From Owenia fusiformis (lineage: Eukaryota > Annelida > Polychaeta > Sabellida > Oweniidae): DNA of 64,000 bases. Below, piece after piece: positions 1 through 13,918 of the stretch. Every line of letters begins with the position of its first letter. Position 1 is the stretch's first letter. A model generated the notes under the pieces. The model was given only the letters and a program-made list of their open reading frames with translations. It had not been told where the DNA came from and made no database searches. Where the stretch lies: the NCBI GenBank assembly GCA_903813345.2, contig CAIIXF020000010.1:496001-560000 (forward strand), written 5' to 3'. The translations under genes and the position numbers were made by a program.

Positions 1-3000
1 AATACATTTTATTCCACCTATATATTTTTTCATCCTCTCACCTAATGCGCATCCCCTTTTACAAAATAATATCCGCATTGCACCCAAAGGGTATATAATG
101 CATTAGAATGGTGTGCAGGAAGATTCCCATATTTGATATATTTTTTGCGAATTTCAGGAACCTTACCTTTGGCAATCCTTACATTTTGGAATGCATAACT
201 TTTGTGTAGTTTTGCTTTATCTTTCATTTTAGGTCTCTTCTAAGTCTTACAATAACTCCTAATATTGCAATTGAATTGTTTTACAGAATTCACCAAAATA
301 CACTCGGTTGACCCCTTGGTGAGGAAAGGGTTAATTAATCCACGTATTTGTACCCACTGAATTGAACTTTGATAAGCTGCCAAGGTTCCCAATGATGGCA
401 TTCATAGCTTTCCAATGGTGTATTGGTACCTTTGGGAAATTGTGTCAAACTTAACGGAACATATTAAGTTCAAGGCTTCTCTAGTATCTAAGTACGTTCT
501 GTTTACGTTTCCGTAATCACTATCTGAACTGATTCTATCCGATGTATTCACTGATGAATTGTTCCTGATTGATCTGATTAGATTCAACATTAGGCATCTT
601 AGTTAACTAACTACACTCAATACATGTGTATGCAACAAAATATCATAAAATGGTTAACCATTGAATAAAGATATACTTACGTGTCAAAATATGTGGTATG
701 TGATTTGACATCTTCCCCTTTGTATTCGGACATTTGACGCACTTACATGGCATGCCGAATATCTTATCTCAATCAAAAACTAAATATATTCACAATATAA
801 CTGATAAGCTAACGATGCCTCCTTTAACCGGGTAGTTTTCTGGCAATATGTTTCGTTGATGAATTACAGCTTCGTAGCGCCAGTTCCATAATGTTACGGC
901 AAAAGATCAACAATGGGGTATAATTTATCTGTAGGTATTGGTAGGTAAATCAGAGGTTTAAGTAAAAAAGGTAGAACAGGTACGCTCCCACCTGTGTTAC
1001 TCCATCACGCTGGACGCACAGGGGGCATACCAAAACGAAAATAATTCTGAGAAATAACGCAGTGCTAAAACAGGGGGAGGGAGTACAGGTGAATTAAGGG
1101 CACGAGATCGAGGAAGGAGTATGCGAGTTTTTAGAAATAGATATGTTAATTTACCTGAAAGCGAGTCCATACACCATCTCTCAAATATTCTACATACATG
1201 CGTGAATTCGTGCGTTAGTTGCGTCCTTTAAGTCATCGGCATGCATGATTTGATTATGCAAATATCCTGAAATAATCATCACCTCAAATATATTTCTAAC
1301 TAGAGTTTATTTTACATCCTCAAAACATCATGAATTTCATAATTAGTCACCCGTAAATCAGTATTAACTTACAAAAGATACTCCATCCGAGTATTGTATG
1401 CGACCTTATTTCGACATTCATCATAAATTCCTTTCTTCTGTTTTCCGATATTTTAGATGCATATGTACACCCATCGAAACATTTGGCTAGAATATCATAC
1501 TGAAGTTATAATACAGATAAGAACAAGAACCCCCAATACACAAAGCAACATTGAAACTCTGATGATCACGAGTCAGTTTAATTGGATGAATGCTTTATAG
1601 ATAGGTTAGATGATAACGAGCAGTTACAGAATACTGAAGGACCTAGCGATGCTCGTGGGACCATGATAAAATAAAAAACATATTAGCAGAGACCATAAGT
1701 TGTAACTGTCTGTGGAATGTAACAATAGAACGCGCAATTTAGCCATATGATTATATTTCTGCTATGGCATTATTAAATCAATATATTTGAGAAAGGCCTA
1801 ATATCTATCATCCTAGCTAACACTAACTTTTATTCTCACTTCAACTATTCTTTCAATTCATTTATAGTATGGCTTTAGACAAACTTACGTGGTCACGTGT
1901 GCGTGATGCAAACATGCGTCTTAAAAACGTACATTGTTGTTTTCTATAAAACACCACCCCATCAGTGTCCAAGATGGAGTAATTCAAGTATTTGGGCAAA
2001 CTCGAAGCCCAGTGGATCTTGGATTATCCGAGAAGAGCGGAAAGAGACAACAAGGAACCATTACATGGCAGCAATGATGATAACCATCTTGCGCTTAAAA
2101 GGTCACGATTGTCCTAAAAGGCGCATAATATTTCGATAAATTAATAGCTATAAGTCCCTGTTGTGGATTAGTCATTGGTAATTGGTCATATATTTAATTT
2201 TTAGGGTCGTTTGACATGAAGGCAATGTATGAACACACGACCCCAAGGACCTATCCTGACACCATTAAAGCATAAGCACTCCGTACGATCTAGTGTTAAC
2301 TGAGATGTAACCACCATTGGCGTATAAAATATAATAAAATAACTTATGAACTATATTAAAACCTGTCTAATCCAAACACTTCTGGGACCGGCCATAAGCG
2401 TTCGGATTGGCATAGAACTAGTTTTTCAAACATGATGGAACTATATGTTTAATGTGTTCTCTACTGAGATTGCTAAATAACCATTGACTTCTGATTTTTA
2501 AAACATATAAGATATAAGTTCTAACCTACTTTGGACTACCATTTAGTTAATTTCATTACATGCACTTAGGCAAGGGGATTTGTCTCAAAATATGAATGAT
2601 GCAACAGTACACTTATTCAGACCGAAATGATCATCACCACTTCTACAGTAGTTGAATTAATCTAGCATATTCATGGAAACAATCACCAAACACTTAAGAA
2701 GACTCTAAATAATACTTCTATCTCTTCACAATATTTGTAGTTGCTCGTACCAAGAAATCATAAATGATGTCATCACCACTTCCTCAACTACTAGAGCCTA
2801 ATTATTTTGATAAGACTTTTGCATCAGTTATGGTCTGTGGGGACCAAAACAGGCTCAACTGGCAAGTACCTGTAGAACAAATGAAGAATATGTGATACAT
2901 TATTCAATTAACATTATATAAGTCCATGGTGCTTTTAAAGTGTAGTTTTGGAAACTCATATATATGGAATTCCGCAACAGGATCACCTGATATGTAACGT

Positions 3001-3001
3001 T
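1..3001. other. No gene recognised
   Basis: AT-rich sequence with only short open frames without family signature. GAGGAAAGGG followed by TTAA at 321-334 resembles a piggyBac right end, but its partner would lie before the window. Confidence 0.4.
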
Positions 3002-3010
3002 ACGAATGGC

Positions 3011-3088
3011 TACCCTGCGCGCAGAGTCTAGTTAAACTGAAGACGAATCTCTCTTTTAAGAAGTGAAGTCAAACGAATGCAAAGGGTA
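3011..3088. mobile_element. 78-bp internally deleted copy of the TACCCT...AGGGTA element
   Basis: It keeps the left 28 bp or so and the right 50 bp or so of the 361-bp copy at 21716-22076, joined after GTTAAACT. The exact 9-bp duplication ACGAATGGC (3002-3010 and 3089-3097) shows it transposed in this miniature form. Confidence 0.8.
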
Positions 3089-4197
3089 ACGAATGGCACA
3101 AGAGCTGTTGTATTACATACAATTAGGAAATAGACCAAAATGAGTAGTAAAGTATAACCAAAGTAGTTCTAATCAAACCAACACTGGATGGATACCGTAT
3201 CCGTTCAGTCCTTTTATATTAAGATGGGAAATCAAAAGTCTTGCCGTTGATGACTTGGAGAGTTTTATAGCCATGATATGTTTTAAAATGAATTCTGTAC
3301 CGTTGTGTCCTTTTGTTATACCTAGGTTATACATAGGATATTTTTCATGTTTTATATATATTAATCATTGAATGGTAGAAAGAGGTGAATCAACAAACTA
3401 GAAAATGAAATTCTTGTCTGAATTTTTTAACAACGTGGATATTTTTCCATTTATATCAGTAGATTCAATATGTGAATCACTTGCCTTGGTTTCTTTGTGC
3501 GTAGTTTCACGACCAAACGTATCTCTCAACGACTCTGAGTCATCATGAAACCATAAAAAGGTTAGATTGGCCCCCAGTATCATTCAACCACGACAAGTGT
3601 TAATTGATGAATATGGGTTTGCACTCGACTGACTCATTACAAAACCATTCATGTTGCGTGGATTAATTGTCGATCCTTAACATTCTTTAGATCTTTACAT
3701 TAAGAAAATTGTTACGAACATTGGAGTTATCTTTTACGTTGCCATCAACGGCGAGTTAAGTCTTGATAACAGAAGATTCCCCCATAAAAGCTAGCAAGGA
3801 AAACAATCCGAATGGAAAACTTCACGGTCTTTGATTTGAGATTTGACAAAGTATCTGCCAGTAGAGAAAGATAAGATCACATATTTTGAACCTATTCACG
3901 TTTCTGATCTTGAATCTGACCTCCATTTTGGTGGATGTGTGATTACTTTTCTATGATAGAAAATACCAACAAAACAACAAAAATAAGGTGCACAAAAACA
4001 AAATAAAATTGCAATACAAACAATCGTAGTAGTTTACCCTAATTCTGAAATAGTCTTCTAAATCGGGGAATGAAAAAGACCACTCATCAAAATAAGAATA
4101 CAGACCGCATTATAAGATAAAAACAAATTACACGCTAATTGAAGTTGTTTTTGCAAATCATAAAAACATGTAGATCTGTTTTGTGATTGTATGCATC

Positions 4198-4464
4198 TCA
4201 AAGAGGGGTACTCACACGCACCGTAACACTGGAGTGGCGCAAGCAGAACGGGGTGGTACCAGAACTGTATGTTACAGATTGAGTTAAAAGCAGCGTATCA
4301 CCGAACAACATCATCCAGGTAACATCACAGTCCATCTGCCCACCCAGCATGACTTGCAGTGTAACACCAGAATGATACAACCAATTTAGCCAAATTACCC
4401 AAATGCCCATACGATGGAGGACTAACAGGCCATGATTTGTTGATTCTAGGGTTTGAAGTTTCAA
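4198..4464 (-). other. Isolated exon-like open frame, unassigned
   Basis: An 88-codon minus-strand frame, GC-richer than its surroundings. It ends at a strong donor-like GTGAGTACC (reading through the last codons) and has AG acceptor options near 4450. Part of the translation (GGQMDCDVTW, LLTQSVTYSSGTTPF) is loosely reminiscent of PKD-type Ig-like repeats. No neighbouring exon was found, so it may be a relic or chance. Confidence 0.25.
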
Positions 4465-4649
4465 TTTTTAACATACATCACCTGATTAGCATTGGTAATG
4501 ATAATCATGGGTGAGAACCTTCATTTGGAAAATCATTGCTAAAATAATGATATATTAGACACGATTTCGTCACAGAGAAGGTTTTCTAACGTGTTTGTTT
4601 TTCTATGTTTTTGTTTATACTTCAGTACAGCCGCCCTTTACCTGATGCC

Positions 4650-4718
4650 TACCCTGCGCGCAGAGTCTAGATATAAAGCTCTCTTTTAAGAAGTGAAGTC
4701 GAACGAATGCAAATGGTA
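4650..4718. mobile_element. 69-bp decayed copy of the TACCCT...AGGGTA element
   Basis: TACCCTGCGCGCAGAGTCTA at the left and GAACGAATGCAAATGGTA at the right match the other two copies, with a different internal deletion point (after GAGTCTAG). No target duplication is visible and the right terminus is mutated. Confidence 0.7.
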
Positions 4719-5138
4719 CTTGTTGACTGCAAACTCAACAGCAATCAATCATTTTCATAATTCGTTTTCAAAAGAATTTATTTATTCCCAAAAAGTCAAG
4801 CTAAACTGTTAATAAATAAGAAAAGTGTAAATGTTGCTTCTTTTTATCATCTTCTGTACATTTCAGGAAGTACAACTAGTACAACCACTCTGTTCATATA
4901 TTTCATTTAATATTAATCCAGTCGGCATTCGTTGAACTCCCGTTTTCAAATGCTATAGTATGCTATACTGAGGAACCTTTTCCATTTTTAATGTTAAGCG
5001 TGGTCAGTAATTGGATTACCCTTTTAAAACTTAGCCATTTGACACGTTGACGACCTGATATATTTAAAATCATCCTAAATGCAAAAGGCAGACATGGTAA
5101 CGAATGTTAAATGTCACACATAAAGGCACAATCGTCTC

Positions 5139-5441
5139 TGGGACCAATATGAGTGAATGCAAGGGGGATCAATATGAGTGAATGCAAGGGGGATCAATAT
5201 GAGTGAATGCAAGGGGGACCAATATGAGTGAATGCAAGGGGGATCAATATGAGTGAATGCAAGGGGGATCAATATGAGTGAATGCAAGGGGGACCAATAT
5301 GAGTGAATGCAAGGGGGACCAATATGAGTGAATGCAAGGGGGATCAATATGAGTGAATGCAAGGGGGATCAATATGAGTGAATGCAAGGGGGACCAATAT
5401 GAGTGAATGCAAGGGGGATCAATATGAGTGAATGCAAGGGG
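5139..5441. repeat. 25-bp minisatellite
   Basis: About 12 perfect copies of GATCAATATGAGTGAATGCA plus AGGGG, differing only at GATC/GACC. The order of the two variants suggests duplication of multi-unit blocks. The minus-strand repeat peptide (FTHIGPPCIHSYWSPLHSLI) is a by-product. Confidence 0.95.
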
Positions 5442-5556
5442 TATTCAACACTTTAAATAAATCTATGAATGGCTACTACACTTAGTGCTCATGTATATGC
5501 AAATTATTAGCGTCATAGATCAATGAACATAAGACGAGCATGTGCTCCTGCAGTTG

Positions 5557-6816
5557 TACAACCATTTTGATTGTGACATAGACCATTTTGATTGTGCTTT
5601 ATAACCATTTCAATTATGCTACACAACGACATTGATTGTGCTATACAACCACTTTGATTGTGCTATACAACCACTTTGATCGTGCTATACAACCACTTTG
5701 ATTGTGACATAAACCATTTTGATTGTGCTTTATAACCATTTCAATTATACTACACAACGACATTGATTGTGCTATACAACCACTTTGATTGTGCTATACA
5801 ACCACTTTGATCGTGCTATACAACCACTTTGATTTTGCTATACAACCACTTTGATTGTGCTATACAACCACTTTGATCGTACTATACTACCATTTTGATT
5901 GTGCTATACAACCACTTTGATCGTGCTATACAACCACTTTGATCGTGCTATACAACCACTTTGATCGTGCTATACCACAATTTTGATTGTGCTATACAAC
6001 CACTTTGATCGTGCTACACAACGCTATACAACCACTTTGATCGTGCTACACAACGACATTGATTGTGCTATACAACCACTTTGATTGTGCTATACAACCA
6101 CTTTGATCGTGCTATACAACCACTTTGATTGTGCTATACAACCACTTTGATTGTGCTATACAACCACTTCGATTGTGCTATACAACCACTTTGATTGTGC
6201 TTTATAACTATTTCAATTATGCTACACAAGGACATTGATTGTACTATACAACCACTTTGATTGTGTTATACAACCACTTTGATTGTGCTACACAACGACA
6301 TTGATCGTGCTATATAACCACTTTGATTGTGCTATACTACCACTTTGATCGTGCTATACAACCACGGTGATTGTGCTATACAACCCCTTTGAATGTGCTA
6401 TACAACCACTTTGATTTTACTATAAACCATCTTGATTGTGCTTTATAACCATTTCAATTATGCTACACAACGACATTGATTGTGCTATACAACCACATTG
6501 ATTGTGCTATACAACCACGGTGATTGTGCTATACTACCACGTTGGCTGTGCTATACAACCACTTTGATTGTGCTATACAACCACCTTGATCGTGCTATAC
6601 AACCATCTTGATCGTGCTATACCACCATTTTGATTGTGCTATACAACCACTTTGATTGTGCTATACAACCACTTTGATTGTGCTATACAACCACTTTGAT
6701 TGTGCTATACAACCACTTTGATTTAGCTATACGACCACGTTGATTGTGCTATACAACCACTTTGATTTAGCTATACAACCATGTTGATTGTGCTATAAAA
6801 CCACTTTGATTGTGAT
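5557..6816. repeat. 22-bp minisatellite
   Basis: About 55 diverged copies of GATTGTGCTATACAACCACTTT. A recurring longer pattern (GTGACATA ... TTTATAACCATTTCAATTAT ... CTACACAACGACATTGATTG) marks higher-order blocks near 5,580, 5,705, 6,190 and 6,415. Confidence 0.95.
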
Positions 6817-9800
6817 GTATGCTGCACAATCAAATACCTTACCTTAGAAAGTGTCTCATTCTACAACTTCAGCTTACAATTTGCACCAATCATAACTTTA
6901 TTTCGTTGTAATCTCTTCTCTTTCACGTTGGGTGGCTATCTCTTAAGTTCCTACTTGATCCGTAGTTCAGGTTGTATTAATTGCAGAGTGATTCCTCTTA
7001 AATTGGCAATCAATCAAACGTGTCAATGCATACTTTTTCTAGTATTTAAAAATCCTGATTATCCTTGTTGATGTATTGTTATTTGTAAATCCTTAGCATT
7101 GATATATTGTAAACACTGTAATGTGGTATCCTTGGTCAGCTTATATGCAATATTAGTTATTTTTGGCCCACTCTAGTTAACCTAAGCTAGAACATTAATC
7201 CGCACTAAATAGAAGATATGGATAACATTGATCATCCACAAGTACTGCCCATTGAAGAATAATTCTTGTGGAGCACACTTGAGCCATGTTACACAGTAAA
7301 AACGAACGTCCAGTGCATACAAAACATAAGCCGTATTCCAGCCATTTGGTCTTCATTTTATCTACAAATGCTCTGTAAAGTCCATCACAAAACGCCTGTT
7401 TCTCTGTGTGTGTTGTTGATACATGGCCCGGGGTGAAGGAAGACATACTTATTCCAGATGATTATCATTTTTCCTTTAATCAAAAATAGACCCAAAGCGC
7501 AAACTGAGTTTATCAATAAATCGACAGTATCATTTTCCAATTTCCTCCGGTGCGATAAAACTTAAGAGAAATACGTATTGATAGGTTTAATCTTATTCAT
7601 TCCATTAGCCTAATTAGAAAATTGCAATGACGAAGAAATCATAATGAAAGATAATAAAGCTATGCCAAAGATTAAGTGTTCAAGATCTCCGGTAGTGTAC
7701 ACTGTTCAATCACTTTTATCAACAAACATTACATCCCTGTGTACGAAATAATAGACTTTATAATGACAATGTATGAAACAGGGGTAACTAGGGTTAGATT
7801 TTCTAACTACACATATAATGTACCTATATTATGCGTCAATTATGCACATGTTTTCAAGGATTACTTTACTTCTTTTACGCTGACAGTTGTTTATTTGGGG
7901 TAAAATGATGGACATTTCTGTTTAAGTGTGACATATAGCGTTTTATTGACTTAATGGTCGGCTAGTGTCCATTTACCATTCCTGATTTTTCATCTTTAAA
8001 TATAGCTTAGCTTGTATTCGCGAATGCAAATAGCGGCTAGCGGCTACCGGATTAAACTCCTATTTTAAGATCAGCTCATTATTAAATATGAATGGAAAAG
8101 TGGCAGGTACTATATTAATTAAATGAGTTGCCGATAAAATAGTAAGTTAATCCAAGGTCCAAATATACATGTATTTTTTTGTCTAGCATTAACCCATCAC
8201 AAAGCAGAGAATATGGTCGATGAAAATCCAGCTAGCTATCAAAATTGCATTCTCCAAATTTAGTACCCGGTATTCAATCCATTATTAAACCCTCTTGGTA
8301 AGTCATGACAGCTATTTCATTGGTCATTGAAATCTAATCATCAGCATTAAAACTTTATCTCTACACTATTCAGTTTCCATTTCAAGAGAAAACTGTAACA
8401 TCAAAATTACGTTTTGATTTCATTTGTTATTTTTCAATCGACTTATGATTTCTCTTAATAAATCGTGTACGTGAGGAGATCATGACATAATGCTATTACC
8501 CCACTAATTTCCATATTTACAAACATTCTGTGGCAACATCTCAACACAATCTCTGGCAGATATATTTTCCCAAATGTAAGACGCATGCTACTGATATTTT
8601 GGAGTGTGTGTAATTCATTTGATGTTCGATAGAGCTTCACCTCGTTTATCATAATAGACTTGCATACAACCCAACCATTTCCTAATTCATTTGATAACTT
8701 CCATTCCAAACAACTTATAAGTCTGTTGAAAACCACGCTTGTTAAAACACAACATCGAGTGTTTTGGGTATCATATGAGCAGCTCTCATAGAGCAATAAG
8801 ATCTTGCAATTCTGGTAATTATTTTTTCCAAAAATGAGATTGTTATGTTTTAATGTTTGTATACACTTCTAAATAAAACTATACCTCATTTATAGTTTTT
8901 GAACTTTGACATATTATGTAATTAAAATCCACAGCGCCTTTAATTGCTAGTTACGTCAGACTCTCATAGTATTCAAGTCTGCCATTTTACGTTTATGAGG
9001 CCATTACGTTATATATGTAGACATTTTTTCGATAAAACGCGTTCGGGGAACCAAAAAAGAACTTACAACTATGAACAATCATATATACAAGGATAAGTAA
9101 AACCGGTGTTATGATCGACTCAACCATGTTAAACCAGGTGTGTCTTATGAGTGACGCACCATTTCATTTAAAGGTTAATCGATCAATGAAATAAGCAGCG
9201 TGGTGGTTGATGGAATTTTTTGAGTCGAGTTGCTCCTGAGATGTCTACTTTAGTATTTCGTATATCGTTTGCTATTGAGAGTTTAAATAAGTAGTATTCT
9301 CGTTAAGTGTTTACGATTGAGAGTTTAAATAAGTGGCATTTCGTATAGTATAGTATAGTAATGCATTACTATTCTTTAGTAAGAAAAACTTAATTGCTCT
9401 AAGATTAGTGTTCCCCGTGCTATTTCTTCATTAAAACTCTTATGCTATCCATTGGTTTCAGTTCATTTTGGTCATCCAAATTGAATATCTTTAAAGTCCC
9501 TGGAGCAATCAACTTTTCCTTTTAGGAAATCGAACATGTCTCAAAACACATTCTAATTATGCATTCAATAATATAATAAAAGGTTGTATTTTTGGTCTAA
9601 ATATACATTATTAGGTCAACATTTTTTGAAAAAGTATGTTGATTGGTCCATTGCCCCTTCAATATCACAGAGGTATGATTGACTAAATCATCATTATACC
9701 CCATTTCCTTGAATATGACAGAGGGGTCTAAAAGATGATCAAAAAATATTCAATATTCAAGTTAGAATTGTCTGAAATTGTTTGCGATAACCTACGTGCT

Positions 9801-9839
9801 CCTTTGTTAGGTATATTTTACAAACCAATTTTCTTGATT
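6817..9839. other. No gene recognised
   Basis: Short open frames at 7195-7446 (minus), 7676-7903 (plus) and 8455-8796 (minus) lack recognisable motifs and I do not call them. A TAGTA microsatellite-like run is at about 9340-9362. Confidence 0.4.
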
Positions 9840-10355
9840 TTTCTACAAATTGTAGAATGGTTGAGGATGAAAGTTATGCATTGATGTGGATTATCTCTTA
9901 TGTTATGTATAACTTCCCAATTGAACAAGGTCGACACTTCAAAATCAAATGATTTTGTTACTTCTGTAATCCGAAAAATATAATAGGAGATGAAGAAAAC
10001 ATTCATTTTTATTGTTCTCAATTAAAACTAGAACAAGCCCGATCTCTATATGTCAATCAAATAGAGAGTATAAATGATAGTTTTTCTCATTTCAATACAA
10101 GTAGTTTATTTTTATACTATTTGCTAGCGCATGATGATACGATTAATAAAACAATTTGTGATTATTTTAGAAGACTTCATAATATTACCAAAGTTAAACA
10201 AAATTGATGTGAAATCATTCTATGCTTCTTAAAGACTGTTAAAGATTGTAACTATGATGTTTTGCCATGCATGTGTATGAATGTTTTCTTTGTTATTTGC
10301 TTTATCTGTCGATGTACCCTAAATGTGTTCAAGAGACCAATAAACTTAATAATAT
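9840..10355 (+). pseudogene. Decayed LINE 3' end (C-terminal ORF2 fragment and 3' UTR)
   Basis: In one plus frame: FPIEQGRHFKIK, one TGA, then FCYFCNPKNIIGDEENIHFY and on to DYFRRLHNITKVKQN, stop at 10205-10207. The arrangement (basic RHF, CxxC, GDEE-HF, C) is the usual C-terminal zinc-knuckle tail of non-LTR retrotransposon reverse transcriptases in invertebrates. About 150 bp of 3' UTR follows with AATAAACTTAATAATATT. The upstream part is missing. Confidence 0.6.
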
Positions 10356-13183
10356 TATTCATATATTAATAGAAACGCGTGAGCTTTAAAATTTAGTTTT
10401 AAATAAATACGATGAAAAAGTCCTTGAAAAACCACATTTTGAAATTTAGAGCAGAAAGTTTCACATTTTGATAGCATTAATTGGGTAAGACTACAAATAC
10501 AAGGCAAAGTGGCTGAAACCTCATATGGGGCCTTTAATGTTTGAATCTGTGTCATGTTCAATTATAACTACATGTAATATGCATGTATTGCAATGGAGTG
10601 ATTTATGGAAAAGTTGATTTTCATTAAATCGTCAAACATATTCAAGTTTTGATATGCGATCGAGAAGGACATCGGTTGTCAAACTTATTAAGAGTAGTGT
10701 ACACATGTCATAAAATATAAACATTTGACGAAACACCCTACTCAGAGAAAAGTTGAAATCTAAGTTTTCGGAGCTTGTTTTTCATCCAAAATTACATTAC
10801 ATGTGTTAGTTACCTAATGAGGGGGAGACAGCAGAAATGCTACTTTGCTCTGCATCTTTCAGAATTCCTTCAATTATCATTGAAGAAATAGGATAGGTGT
10901 CCTAGATGGTTGCACCTTGCCCACATGCATTTCATACTCAACCAGTTTCTTAGTCCGAAGAAAATGTTAAGTATTCCTAAAGTTACTTGAACGACTAAAG
11001 AATATTCAATCATTTTCAACACAAACTGCCAGTTTTACCTCTGAATTATTTTTTAGTGATTATTAATATTATTAGGCAATTGCAACGCGAGTATTGTATT
11101 TGCGGTTAATAGTTAAAACTATTGACCACAGTTTGACCAATCAGAATTTCAATAATGGGACTACCAACACGGGGCCATAATCTGAGGAGTAGAACTTAAA
11201 TCCTACATTATTCCCAAACACAAATCATCACTAAACATACAGATATGAGCAGCCAAATGAGGGACATATGTCTCTAATTGGCCCATGTGGAACCGAGAAT
11301 TGCTATATAAGTGCTCAGGTGTTCTGGCTTACGTTACAAATCAACCTAAACAGGTAAAATACTTCACATTGATGGAGAACTACAGGGTAGGAACCGAGTC
11401 TGAATTGTATGAGTCCCCATGTTCTCTCTGTCTAGGGGGAAACTTGTTTGAGATTAGCGTGAACGGGTGATACACCTTTGCTCTCCCTCAAACCATTGCA
11501 TTTCAGGTTATTCAGTCATGTACAACAAAGTCATCATTGACAAATCAACAAGCGACATTTTGCATGGGATCCATTGAGGTACTTAGGTTACATCGTACTT
11601 CCTTAGGGACAACTGAGAAGCATATGTTTATTGATCATAGTCAAAACATGCAGTTTCAAGGTTCATATTCATGGCTACATACCTGATTGCTGCATATCCT
11701 ACGCCAGTCATATTTTAAGGTCCTTTTGATTAAATCCAACGTAGATGCAATGAAAAGACTATTACTGACCATTAGAACACAACAGTTCGAATTATAGTAT
11801 TTCCAAAATCCAGTGCAAAACATAGTGTTTTCTAAGTACATAGACTGCTAGGCAACCGATAGTGTCACCATGTATACTTTGGTTACTATAGCAATAGATG
11901 TGTTTCCCTGGTGATAAAATGTAAGGTTCTGTGTATGTTTCCGCATCTATAGTTCCATGTTGTAGACGGCTTAGTTGCTAATGCAACAATTTAGAAATTC
12001 TACTTGTTCAAGTGTAATTCCGTCACTTATCTACCCTAGCAACTTGCAGGTAGGCCTGAGTCTTCAGGCTAGAATTCCATTCACTCCGGCTAAGTAGTCA
12101 AATTGAGGGATGCTATTATATCCTCGCCTCGAGCTTCTTATCTCTTTCCTGACCCTTTCTTCTGGTGTTACCAATCAGATTTCCCGAAACATTTGAATAA
12201 GAGAGTTTCTTGAAAATAACAAGTAGAAGTTAGACTGCTTATTTCAACGATGACGTCATATAATGATAATTAAAAGCTATAAAGGAACTAGGCAAGATAT
12301 ACCCTTAACATATTTATCAAATCGGGTATACGTACTCTGCGATCTAAGTACACAAAATTAGAATAGTTACAGTGAGGTCCATGTTTGCAATATCAGTATG
12401 ATAGACGTAGCATTGGCTTATTGAGCTACAGGGAAAAGTAAAGGTCTACTTGGAACATTGATAAATGGGAGCAGAACGTAACGATGTACAATGTATACAT
12501 GATGGCCAACAAAGCAAGCCAACCGATTTCGAAAATTTGGATTCGTTTGGTTAATGTTAGCGTACCCGTGGAACAACCTTCAGGGGTGATCTCAAAAGTA
12601 TTTTTTCTTAAAGGGAATCAGAAAAACATGAATAGCAGAAGTGAACTTTCAAGTCAAAAATATTATTACCATTCAAAACAAAAGATAGGGAGATTTGAAG
12701 CGGAAGAGGCGTTTTTAAAAATCCAAAATCAGTCGTTTAACAGCATAATCGCGATTCTAAGGCTGGAATGAACAAAAAATATGCATGATTTAAATATGTT
12801 GCTTTAGTTGCGAGAAAACTTCCCATTCTAAAATAAGTTGGCCATTTTGAGTAAAAAATTATCCAACGAAGATTGTAATTGTTTTGAACATTGCTAACTT
12901 CCTGAGTAAATAGTTGATCGACATATTCTTTTAATATTTCCCAACACTTGTGTTACTCTCATCGCGTGTTTAATGATGCAGTAATTGATTCAAACCTGCC
13001 AACCTATTTCAAAATTGCAGAGAATCTCATTTTCTCTACCATATATTGCAATGATCTGAAGAAATAACAATGTGACAAATAAGAATTCTAAACCTTAAAA
13101 ATGACATTGTAACAACTCAAAAACTAGTCTTCCAAAAGATAACTAGTCTTTAATTGGAAAACAATAAAGTTTGGAATAAAAAA
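10356..13183. other. No gene recognised
   Basis: AT-rich DNA between the LINE remnant and the foldback cluster. Open frames of 61-95 codons show no conserved motif and lack splice context I can defend. Confidence 0.4.
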
Positions 13184-13521
13184 GTGTTTCGTGAAAAAGC
13201 GAAAATTAAACATAGTAGTCGTATGTAGTAAAATATTTCTGAACATGATTCTTCAGGTTGGTAGTTAATTTTTATATCCATAACTGTTACTGTTTGACGC
13301 AACATTAAATTTATTGTTTATCGACCGTTTCTTCCTCAGAATTTTAACTTCAATAAAGAATAAATTTAAGGTTGCGTCAAAAACAGTAACAGTTATGGAT
13401 ATAAAAAGCAGTAAAATAGTTTATCTAAGTCTCACACATACATATATACATATTAAAAATAGTTTTTTAAAAGCTAGGATTGTATGTGATTGTGTGTTTC
13501 GTGAAAAAGCGAAAATTAAAC
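13184..13521. repeat. 28-bp direct repeat flanking the foldback
   Basis: GTGTTTCGTGAAAAAGCGAA plus AATTAAAC occurs exactly at 13184-13211 and 13494-13521, on either side of the foldback at 13271-13405. Confidence 0.85.
13271..13405. repeat. Foldback with nearly perfect 33-35-bp arms
   Basis: TTTATATCCATAACTGTTAC through GACGCAAC (13271-13303) is inverted at 13371-13405 with a 2-bp indel. TTAAATTTATT/AATAAATTTAA extends the stem inwards. It could be a tiny MITE. Confidence 0.8.
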
Positions 13522-13757
13522 GTATAAACGTAGGTACAAATTTTATAGCTCTTATCAAAATGCTTACAGATTTTAAAAACATCATCCAAAAACTTCAGAC
13601 GCCACACAGAAAATGTGAACTACTGGAAGTGAATGTACAAAGCCGCATAATTTAGGATAAACAAATCAGCCTAAATTGGTTTTCACGATATTGGGATTAA
13701 CATTTATCAATATAGGCCACTATAACACGTCTGCCCCCGGAACCCCCATACCTAAAC

Positions 13758-13918
13758 AGATACATTACGTGATCCTATATTTAGTGTACTAAATTTATAA
13801 TAACATGAAAAATAAATGTGATGTGATGCGGTTATAACAGATATATTACGTTATCCTATATTTAGTGAACTAAATGTATAACATGAAAAAATAAATGTGA
13901 TGTGATGCGGTTGTAATA
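13758..13918. repeat. Two-copy tandem repeat of about 78 bp
   Basis: CATTACGTGATCCTATATTT to AAATGTGATGTGATGCGGTT is followed at once by a second copy with few changes (TATTACGTTATCCTATATTT). Confidence 0.8.

Noticed and set aside
42-227. Minus-strand 61-codon frame at the window start
   Set aside because: No recognised motif, no splice context, and nothing else of the gene is visible.
5114-5362. Repeat peptide HSYWSPLHSLI on the minus strand
   Set aside because: By-product of the 25-bp minisatellite.
7195-7446. 83-codon minus-strand frame as an exon
   Set aside because: No family signature, and I could not find partners with matching splice phase.
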